Assembly (NCBI GenBank): GCA_018396515.1
Contig: JAGTQJ010000108.1
Span: forward strand, 1 to 5,003
DNA: 5,003 nt
Direction: 5' to 3'
DNA from: Candidatus Bathyarchaeota archaeon
Lineage (GTDB): Archaea; Thermoproteota; Bathyarchaeia; TCS64
In this document: positions 1 through 4,825 of the stretch, one piece after another
How the letters are laid out: each line of letters opens with the position of its first letter
Position numbering within the stretch: the first letter of the stretch is position 1
Notes under the pieces: model-generated
Told to the model about the DNA's origin: nothing
What the model saw: only the letters and a program-made list of their open reading frames with translations
The model's database searches: none
Made by a program: the position numbers and the translations under genes

Positions 1-768
1 GATAACATTGATGTGGAGGCCGCTACTAAAAAGGGGATCTATGTGACCAATACACCGGGAATTCTTACCGAGACGACGGCCGATTTCACCTGGGGCCTAC
101 TACTCGCGATTGCTAGGAGGGTGGCCGAGGCCGACCGCTACGTGAGGTCCAAGAGATGGATACATCCTTGGGGGCCAAAGATGTTTCTAGGCTCAGATGT
201 CCACGGAAAGACCCTTGGGATAATAGGGCTTGGGAGGATCGGGAGGGCTGTTGCGAGGAGGGCGAAGGGTTTCAATATGAAGGTGTATTACTATGATGTG
301 CAGAGAGACATTAGAGCAGAGGAGGAGCTCGGAGTCTTGTATAAGAGCCTTGAAGAGGTCTTAAAGGAGGCCGACTTCATCACCCTCCACGTTCCCCTTA
401 CAGAGGAGACACGCCACATGATAGGGAGAAGAGAACTCTCGATGATGAAGAAGAGTGCATATCTCATCAATACATCGAGAGGGGCGGTGGTAGATGAGAA
501 AGAACTGTATAGAGCCCTGAAGGAAGGGGCTATAGCTGGGGCGGCCCTGGATGTATTCGAGAGGGAGCCCATAGACCCGGAGAATCCCCTTCTAACACTC
601 GATAACGTTGTCCTCGCCCCCCACATAGCAAGTGCAAGTGTTGAGACCAGGACAAAGATGGCCGTAACGGCGGCGGAGAATCTTGCCTGCGTCCTGAGGG
701 GGGAAGAGCCTCCAAACCTGGTTAACCCCGAGGTTAAAAAGATAAGGCCTTTGAGAACTCCTGCCTAA
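1..768 (+). CDS. gyaR: Glyoxylate/hydroxypyruvate reductase-type D-2-hydroxyacid dehydrogenase, 5' end missing
   Basis: This is the C-terminal 255 residues of a D-isomer-specific 2-hydroxyacid dehydrogenase. The frame is open to the window edge and begins with DNID, a conserved stretch inside this family, so the GTG at base 13 is internal and roughly 75-80 N-terminal residues lie outside. Counting from base 1, the Rossmann motif GLGRIG is at 76-81. An Asp at about 99 (YYYD, end of the second beta strand) points to NAD(H) rather than NADP(H). The catalytic triad is complete: Arg160 (TSRG), Glu189 (FEREP) and His208 (APH). The stretches PKMFLGSDVHGKTLGIIGLG and RAKGFNM closely resemble archaeal glyoxylate reductases (GyaR), which reduce glyoxylate to glycolate with NAD(P)H in the cytoplasm. 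Hydroxypyruvate/D-glycerate or another 2-oxoacid is possible as substrate; the family call is firmer than the substrate. It converges on the threonine dehydrogenase with 13 bp between stop codons. Confidence 0.92.
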   Translation, partial: DNIDVEAATKKGIYVTNTPGILTETTADFTWGLLLAIARRVAEADRYVRSKRWIHPWGPKMFLGSDVHGKTLGIIGLGRIGRAVARRAKGFNMKVYYYDVQRDIRAEEELGVLYKSLEEVLKEADFITLHVPLTEETRHMIGRRELSMMKKSAYLINTSRGAVVDEKELYRALKEGAIAGAALDVFEREPIDPENPLLTLDNVVLAPHIASASVETRTKMAVTAAENLACVLRGEEPPNLVNPEVKKIRPLRTPA

Positions 769-781
769 GCATCAAGACGCC

Positions 782-1741
782 TCAAGATAGAAGCCCCTTC
801 TCATATTTCTTTTTCAATCTCATAATCATATCTTCGACCATAAGGGAGAGGTTGTAGAGTGGTCTCCATCCCCACTCCTCTCTAGCAGCGGAGTCGTCTA
901 TAGATCTAGGCCAAGTCTCAGCTATCTCCTGTCTAAAGTCCGGCCTATATTCAACGGTAAAGTGGGGGATATGCCTCCTTATCTCTTCCTCCAGCTCCCC
1001 AGCCGAGAAGCTCATACCAGAAACATTAAATGCGTTATGATGCTTTAATCTCGAGATATCTACCTCCATAAGCTCGATAGCCGCTCTGATTGCATCCGGC
1101 ATATAAATCATGGGGAGAACAGTCTCCCTTCTCACAAAGCAGACATAGTGACCTTCCTTTACCGCGTAATGAAACATCTCCACGGCGTAGTCCGTGGTTC
1201 CACCACCGGGCAAAGCTTCACTGCTTATTATACCAGGGTATCTCACCCCTCTGACATCCACCCCATACTTATAGTAGTAATAGTCACAGAGAAGCTCTCC
1301 GGCTAACTTTGTTATACCATACATCGTTTTTGGCCTCATAATAGTGTCCTGAGGGGCCATTTCTCTGGGAGTCTCAGGGCCAAAGGAGGCTATGGAACTG
1401 GGGAAGAACACCCTTTCAACATTGAATTCCCTAGCTGCTTCAAGTATATTTCGAAGACCCTCAATATTCACCCGCCACGCGAGCTGAGGCCTCATCTCCC
1501 CAGCTGCGGATAGGACAGCGGCAAGGTGGAATATGAAGTCTATTTCATACTCCTTAATGACCTCCCTAACTCTTCGCAGGTCCGTGACATCTAGGAGCTC
1601 GAAGGGGCCCAACCGAGCCTCCCCCATTGGTTCCCTTATATCTGTGGCGAGGACATTCTCCATCCCATACCGCTCCCTCAGTTTAGGGGTTAACTCGGTT
1701 CCAACCTGGCCTAAAGCCCCCGTGACCAAGACCCTCTTCAT
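782..1741 (-). CDS. tdh: L-threonine 3-dehydrogenase, short-chain (UDP-glucose epimerase-like) type
   Basis: This cytoplasmic enzyme oxidises L-threonine with NAD+ to 2-amino-3-oxobutyrate, the first step of threonine breakdown to glycine. The protein is 319 residues from the ATG, the usual length for the extended-SDR type rather than the zinc-dependent medium-chain type. The NAD-binding motif GALGQVG is at 8-14 and Asp34 (TDIRE) should hold the adenosine ribose. The catalytic set is Ser115/Ser116 (FPSS) with Tyr141 and Lys145 (MYGITK). Family-specific stretches are GGGTTDYA (179-186), LPMIYMPDAIRA (209-220), YRPDFRQ (265-271) and SIDDSAAREEWGW (280-292), which separate it from ordinary sugar epimerases. 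An in-frame TTG lies two codons upstream (1747), but the ATG places MKRVLVTG at the expected N-terminus. No Shine-Dalgarno motif is visible, which fits a leaderless or short-leader transcript. It is divergent from the gene for the next enzyme of the pathway, which strongly supports the call. Confidence 0.95.
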   Translation of the reverse strand: MKRVLVTGALGQVGTELTPKLRERYGMENVLATDIREPMGEARLGPFELLDVTDLRRVREVIKEYEIDFIFHLAAVLSAAGEMRPQLAWRVNIEGLRNILEAAREFNVERVFFPSSIASFGPETPREMAPQDTIMRPKTMYGITKLAGELLCDYYYYKYGVDVRGVRYPGIISSEALPGGGTTDYAVEMFHYAVKEGHYVCFVRRETVLPMIYMPDAIRAAIELMEVDISRLKHHNAFNVSGMSFSAGELEEEIRRHIPHFTVEYRPDFRQEIAETWPRSIDDSAAREEWGWRPLYNLSLMVEDMIMRLKKKYEKGLLS

Positions 1742-1765
1742 AGCCAAAATTCACATAAGTCAATG

Positions 1766-1774
1766 TTTAATTAA
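1766..1774 (-). promoter_or_regulatory. Candidate TATA box for tdh
   Basis: TTTAATTAA (TTAATTAA on both strands) is centred about 29 bp upstream of the tdh ATG at 1741, so transcription would start within a few bases of the start codon. This agrees with the lack of a ribosome binding site. A second AT-rich element, TTTAAAT at about 1796-1802, could serve instead and would give a leader of roughly 30 nt. Assigned by spacing and composition only; no purine-rich BRE is obvious upstream of the nearer box. Confidence 0.45.
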
Positions 1775-2014
1775 GAGTAAAAAGACTTTGGGAGATTTAA
1801 AAAATCAAATTTGTTTAGAGCCAGCTCGGTGACGATTTTATCATGTATCTCCTCTCAACTTCTCGAAATTTTTCGGATGCCTACCTTGCTCGGCCAAGCT
1901 CAGGACATATGGGTGGACTGCAGGCATTCAACAATGCCGAGTTTATCTTATGGGCCTTAGGGTCTGGAAGAAGACTTATAAAGATCACTTACTAATGAAG
2001 CCAAAAATAGTTGA

Positions 2015-2023
2015 AGATTTAAA
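2015..2023 (+). promoter_or_regulatory. Candidate TATA box for kbl
   Basis: AGATTTAAA is centred about 30 bp upstream of the first possible kbl start codon (TTG at 2050), the spacing expected of an archaeal TATA box for a transcript with little or no leader. A second candidate, TTTATTAA at 2031-2038, is spaced to start a transcript near the in-frame GTG at 2059. No Shine-Dalgarno motif precedes any of the candidate starts. Inferred from position and composition only. Confidence 0.45.
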
Positions 2024-2049
2024 GATAAAATTTATTAATTGAATGATGT

Positions 2050-3261
2050 TTGCTTTATGTGGGGGCTTTGAGGGATCCGACAGGATTTCTAAGAGCAGAA
2101 TATAATGAGTTGGTTGAGAGGGCTTTAGACTGGAGGCCGAGGACTTTACAGGGCCCTAGTAAGCCTAGGGCCCTGGTGGATGGGAAGGAGGTGCTGATGC
2201 TATGCTCCAACAATTATTTAGGCCTCACAACCCATCCTAGGCTGATTAAGGCAGCAATTGAGGCTATAGAAACCTACGGGGTCGGCTCAGGCGCTGTTAG
2301 GCCAATATCTGGCACAATGGATCTGCACCTCATGCTTGAGAGGAGGCTCGCTAGGTTTAAGAGGGCTGAGGCCTCCCTCACCTATCCCACCGGCTTCATG
2401 GCCAACTCCGGTCTTATACCCCAACTTGTTGACAGAGGGGATCTCATCGTAAGTGATGAGTTGAATCATGGGAGCATCATAGACGGGGCTAGGCTCAGCA
2501 GGGCGGATAGGGTGATCTACAAGCATAACGACATGGAGGATCTCAACAGGGTTTTGGAGGAGGCTGAGAGGCATGATCCACCATACCGGAGGATACTCAT
2601 AATCACGGATGGGGTCTTCTCGATGGATGGGGATATAGCCCGCCTAGATGAGATAGTAAAGCTGGCTGGAGAGCACGGCGCGATGGTCTACGTTGACGAT
2701 GCTCATGGGGAAGGAGTGCTGGGAGAGGGGGGTAGGGGCATCGTGAGCCACTTCAACCTCACCCACAAGGAGGTTCATGTGGAGATGGGAACCTTCAGTA
2801 AGGCCTATGGGGTCATAGGGGGCCATATCTCCGGCTCGGAGGACCTAGTGAAGTTCGCTTGGAATAAGAGTAGGACCTGGCTACTCAGCTCCTCTCAGCC
2901 ACCTCCAGTTGTCGCCGCCTGCATAGCCGCCATTGATGTCCTAGAGACAGAGCCATGGCATGTCAAGGATCTATGGAAGAACACAGATTATTTCCGGAGA
3001 GCCGTTCAGGATCTGGGATTCAATACTGGAACCTCACAGACCCCTATAATCCCATTGATCGTCGGAGAGAGCGAGAAGGCGAAGATGTTGAGCGAGAGGC
3101 TCTATGAGAGGGGGATATACGTTATGCCCATCGTCTATCCAATGGTTGCGAGGGATAAGGCTAGGATCAGGGTTCAGATGCATTCCCAGCTTTCCAGGGA
3201 GGAGTTGGACAAGGTCATCGAAGACCTGGAAGATGTCGGGAAAGAGCTGGAGATAATATAG
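2050..3261 (+). CDS. kbl: 2-amino-3-ketobutyrate CoA ligase (glycine C-acetyltransferase)
   Basis: This PLP enzyme of the alpha-oxoamine synthase family cleaves 2-amino-3-oxobutyrate with CoA to glycine and acetyl-CoA. The 403-residue frame matches the family's usual length of about 395-400. Visible landmarks are CSNNYLGL (52-59), GVGSGAVRPISGT (77-89), the cofactor-stacking His140 (DELNHGS), TDGVFSMDGD (186-195), Asp216 and His219 (VDDAHGEGVLG), and the Schiff-base Lys251 (GTFSKAYG). The conserved Arg near 374 (RIRVQMH) probably binds the substrate carboxylate. The same fold makes 8-amino-7-oxononanoate (BioF), and some family members do both, so sequence alone is not decisive; the adjacent divergent tdh gene favours this role. 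The start is uncertain: TTG 2050, GTG 2059 and TTG 2068 are all in frame, and family alignment from memory slightly favours a shorter N-terminus. Its stop codon directly abuts that of nucS. Confidence 0.9.
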   Translation: MLYVGALRDPTGFLRAEYNELVERALDWRPRTLQGPSKPRALVDGKEVLMLCSNNYLGLTTHPRLIKAAIEAIETYGVGSGAVRPISGTMDLHLMLERRLARFKRAEASLTYPTGFMANSGLIPQLVDRGDLIVSDELNHGSIIDGARLSRADRVIYKHNDMEDLNRVLEEAERHDPPYRRILIITDGVFSMDGDIARLDEIVKLAGEHGAMVYVDDAHGEGVLGEGGRGIVSHFNLTHKEVHVEMGTFSKAYGVIGGHISGSEDLVKFAWNKSRTWLLSSSQPPPVVAACIAAIDVLETEPWHVKDLWKNTDYFRRAVQDLGFNTGTSQTPIIPLIVGESEKAKMLSERLYERGIYVMPIVYPMVARDKARIRVQMHSQLSREELDKVIEDLEDVGKELEII

Positions 3262-4032
3262 TCAGCTCAAAAAATCTGTCATCTTCCTTTCTTTACCCTG
3301 TTTTATGATCTCCCCGCACCTTTGAGGTGATAGAACCTTGAACTCTAGGCCCAATGATGTGAGCATGCTTTGAGCTCCTCTAGCCAACCCCGGAGCGGCG
3401 ATGATCCCCCTAACCTCTTTCCCAGTCTCCATCCTCAACGAATCGACATACCTTTTCAACTGAAGGACAGCATCTCTACCAGCATCATTCCTTTTAATCT
3501 CAACAACCGTGAGTATGCCCCTCCCATCCAGCCCCAGGATGTCTACAAATCCAGGCTCCACCTGCCTCTCCACAGCGAGAGGCTTGAACCCCTCCTCGAG
3601 GATGGAGGGCTGACGCAGGATGGCGCTCCTCATCTCCTCCTCGCTCGCATGGAGGAAGAAGGATCCCGTATCCCTCAGACCGAGCACGGCCAAGAGCACG
3701 AGTTTGCTGAAAACAACCTCTAAAGACTCCCTTCCTCTTGGGTTATAAGCCCTGACAAAGAGAAGACCATCTTGGATCCTCACTCTCAGGACAGAGCCCG
3801 AGGGCTGCCAGTTGACCGGGGAGAGTTCGAACGGCCTATGAACCTGAAGAGAACCATCCGACTTTATTAGGACTATCCTATCCCCTGGCTCCAAGGTCGA
3901 GGAGGCTCTCCCATCATACTTCACTGAACACTCTCCGACGATGAGGACGGTGTCCTCCCTAGAGCGCCTCAGCCTGAGGGCCTCGAGAGCCTCCTCAAGA
4001 GGGGGATTCTCCAATACTAGCCTCCCTCCCAT
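3262..4032 (-). CDS. nucS: Mismatch-specific endonuclease NucS/EndoMS
   Basis: NucS/EndoMS is a homodimeric archaeal (and actinobacterial) nuclease that cuts both strands at mismatches and binds branched or single-stranded DNA, usually working with PCNA. From the ATG at 4032 the protein is 256 residues, close to the roughly 250 of characterised archaeal members. The N-terminal DNA-binding domain shows VKYDGRASSTLEPGDR (37-52, Arg42) and SPVNW (Trp75). These fall at the numbers I recall for the DNA-binding residues of the Pyrococcus abyssi enzyme, which supports this start over the in-frame GTG at 4074 (14 residues longer). The C-terminal RecB-like nuclease domain has Asp164 (VDILG), Glu178 and Lys180 (VVEIKR), plus Gln191 in LQLKRY. 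The tail KMTDFLS resembles a degenerate PCNA-binding motif. In Thermococcales nucS sits with radA; here it stands alone, convergent with kbl. Confidence 0.93.
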   Translation of the reverse strand: MGGRLVLENPPLEEALEALRLRRSREDTVLIVGECSVKYDGRASSTLEPGDRIVLIKSDGSLQVHRPFELSPVNWQPSGSVLRVRIQDGLLFVRAYNPRGRESLEVVFSKLVLLAVLGLRDTGSFFLHASEEEMRSAILRQPSILEEGFKPLAVERQVEPGFVDILGLDGRGILTVVEIKRNDAGRDAVLQLKRYVDSLRMETGKEVRGIIAAPGLARGAQSMLTSLGLEFKVLSPQRCGEIIKQGKERKMTDFLS

Positions 4033-4080
4033 AACAACCCACTCAAAGAGCTGACAGTTTACATGGACATACACTCACGG

Positions 4081-4087
4081 ATATAGG
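4081..4087 (-). promoter_or_regulatory. Candidate TATA box for nucS
   Basis: CCTATAT on the minus strand lies about 50 bp upstream of the ATG at 4032 and only about 10 bp upstream of the alternative GTG at 4074. With the usual archaeal spacing, transcription would begin near 4058, leaving a leader of about 25 nt before the ATG and excluding the GTG start. Only the motif and spacing support it. Confidence 0.35.
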
Positions 4088-4364
4088 CTAACCTCCTGGG
4101 CCCCTCACAATGGATAGTTTGCCCGTCCGTATCACTTCTTCGAGACCCCGTAGAAGGCAATATGAGGCTTCGAACTTTCATCACTCGTGCAACCTCGGCA
4201 TAAAGGGCGACGAAGTTCGATCGAAGTCCGAGGACGGGGCCTGGAGGCCCCTTGGAAAGATGAGCTTCGAATTTTTGGACTGAAGTTATAGCCTTGGCCT
4301 CTGGAGAGGATCTAGCCGTCATCCTCTACCCTCCATCCACCCCTGGCTGGGTTTCCTCGGGAAT
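4088..4364. other. Non-coding divergent region upstream of nucS
   Basis: About 280 bp without a convincing gene. An 87-codon open frame on the minus strand (4059-4322) runs through it, but it uses CGA for arginine several times, unlike the AGG/AGA-rich neighbours, and shows no recognisable domain. The stretch carries repeated TTCGA motifs (4137, 4169, 4216, 4267). It also has an 8-bp inverted repeat, TCGAACTT (4170-4177) with AAGTTCGA (4213-4220), and a GC-rich hairpin at 4236-4251. It may hold regulatory sites or a small structured RNA; no known RNA family is recognised. Confidence 0.5.
4236..4251. repeat. GC-rich inverted repeat (hairpin GGGGCC-TGGA-GGCCCC)
   Basis: Perfect 6-bp arms GGGGCC and GGCCCC flank a four-base loop, TGGA. 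It lies inside the gene-free stretch between nucS and the CPEC gene. It is not followed by a T-run on either strand, so it is not a convincing terminator. Its role is unknown. Confidence 0.6.
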
Positions 4365-4390
4365 TTTTGTCTCAAAAATATGAGACAAAA
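4365..4390. promoter_or_regulatory. Perfect 9-bp inverted repeat around a TATA-like element
   Basis: TTTTGTCTC (4365-4373) and GAGACAAAA (4382-4390) are exact inverted copies separated by AAAAATAT (4374-4381). The spacer resembles an archaeal TATA box about 55 bp upstream of the ATG at 4433, which would start transcription near 4404. A dimeric repressor bound to the two arms would cover the TATA box, so this looks like an operator. The alternative reading is an RNA stem-loop in a longer leader. The repeat itself is certain; its function is inferred. Confidence 0.6.
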
Positions 4391-4411
4391 GGCGCCCTTA
4401 GAGGGGGCGCC
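4391..4411. repeat. Second inverted repeat, GGCGCCC/GGGCGCC, adjoining the first
   Basis: GGCGCCC (4391-4397) and GGGCGCC (4405-4411) form perfect 7-bp arms around the seven-base loop TTAGAGG. It begins at the base after the preceding inverted repeat ends. If the TATA-like element upstream is used, this repeat spans the expected transcription start. On the minus strand the stem is followed directly by TTTTGTC, like a stem-plus-T-run terminator, although no minus-strand gene is placed to use it. Confidence 0.6.
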
Positions 4412-4422
4412 ACCTCCTCAAC

Positions 4423-4426
4423 GGAG
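4423..4426 (+). promoter_or_regulatory. Shine-Dalgarno site GGAG for the CPEC protein
   Basis: GGAG ends six bases before the ATG at 4433, which decides the start over the upstream in-frame TTG at 4367. The upstream CTCC (4414-4417) is its exact complement across a five-base loop, so a weak hairpin could hide the site. Confidence 0.6.
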
Positions 4427-4432
4427 TTCAGC

Positions 4433-4825
4433 ATGGTTTTTAAGATGATGGCCATAACTATACCTAGAAGAGGTGAGGGATTGGAGAGGGATGAAGAGGG
4501 TAGGATAACCTGGATCACCTGCCCTGAGTGCGGTGCTAGGATAGGGATAATCCTCTCAGTTGGAAGGACTGAGCCCAGCATAAAGCCCATAGGCGAGGAA
4601 AAGGTTGAGAGGTTCACATCGATAAGTGAAAGGCTGTCATCCATGGGGGTCGATGTCTCCTTACTCGATATAGAGGACAGGGAGGACGTAACGGTAATCA
4701 CCCCCAAGAGGTTTCTAGGAGACCTTTGGGGATCGGTAAACGAGGCTGTGAAGAGCCTGGGTGGAGCCTGGATCAGGGAGGGGAAGCAGAGCAGGTGGGA
4801 GATAGGTAAACAGCCAGCCTATTGA
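4433..4825 (+). CDS. Conserved-looking hypothetical protein with one CPEC motif and a Trp-rich C-terminal module
   Basis: I do not recognise this 130-residue protein. The ATG at 4433 has a well-spaced GGAG. Starting at TTG 4367 would add 22 residues encoded by the two inverted repeats, which looks artefactual. A single Cys-Pro-Glu-Cys at 30-33 (ITCPECGARIG) looks like one half of a zinc ribbon; no second Cys or His pair is present, so metal binding would need a dimer or partner. The middle (about 55-85) is charged and probably helical. The C-terminal part, from about 94, reads FLGDLWGSVNEAVKSLGG, followed by AWIREGKQSRWEIGK. This pattern of a helix, then Gly-Gly, then a Trp-bearing strand pair resembles small nucleic-acid-binding domains, but that is a guess. 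No signal peptide or membrane segment is seen, so it should be cytoplasmic. Its 3' end overlaps the next, convergent gene by 7 bp. Confidence 0.72.
   Translation: MVFKMMAITIPRRGEGLERDEEGRITWITCPECGARIGIILSVGRTEPSIKPIGEEKVERFTSISERLSSMGVDVSLLDIEDREDVTVITPKRFLGDLWGSVNEAVKSLGGAWIREGKQSRWEIGKQPAY

Larger units (their letters stand above)
1742..2049. other. Divergent tdh/kbl intergenic regulatory region
   Basis: This 308-bp gap separates two divergent genes of one pathway. Its two ends are AT-rich and hold TATA-like elements, while the middle (about 1820-1990) is less AT-rich. The element AGATTTAAA occurs twice in the same orientation (1793-1801 and 2015-2023), once near each gene. The middle holds small inverted repeats: ATGCCT (1877-1882) with AGGCAT (1922-1927), and GGCATT (1923-1928) with AATGCC (1933-1938), which cannot both form. 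A 50-codon open frame (1843-1995, +) is present but has no ribosome binding site or recognisable sequence, so I do not call it a gene. No tRNA or known RNA family is recognised. Confidence 0.6.

Noticed and set aside
1843..1995. 50-codon open frame (+) in the tdh-kbl spacer, starting MYLLSTSRNF.
   Set aside because: No ribosome binding site, no recognisable homology, and the length is compatible with chance; transcription data would be needed to revive it.
2050..3261. Assignment of the PLP enzyme as BioF (biotin synthesis).
   Set aside because: No biotin genes are nearby, and the divergent partner is threonine dehydrogenase, which makes the substrate of the KBL reaction; dual activity remains possible.
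4033..4074. Longer nucS start at GTG 4074.
   Set aside because: The 14 extra residues have no family counterpart, the TATA-like element is too close to this GTG, and the ATG start gives key residues family-like numbering.
4100..4190. C/D-box small RNA on the minus strand, because GTGATGA (near 4180-4186) matches box C.
   Set aside because: No CTGA box D at a suitable distance and no clear C'/D' pair.
4165..4275. tRNA fragment suggested by TTCGAA motifs like a T-loop.
   Set aside because: No flanking GG/CC T-stem, anticodon arm, acceptor pairing or CCA-like end could be found on either strand.
4059..4322. 87-codon open frame on the minus strand upstream of nucS.
   Set aside because: Arginine codons include several CGA, unlike neighbouring genes, no domain is recognisable, no ribosome binding site precedes it, and it overlaps the putative nucS promoter.
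4391..4411. Minus-strand terminator: GC stem followed by TTTTGTC.
   Set aside because: No minus-strand gene ends just upstream of it, and archaeal termination relies mainly on T-runs rather than hairpins; kept only as an inverted repeat.
4367..4432. N-terminal extension of the CPEC protein from TTG 4367.
   Set aside because: The added 22 residues are encoded by two inverted repeats and a promoter-like element, whereas ATG 4433 has a well-spaced GGAG.
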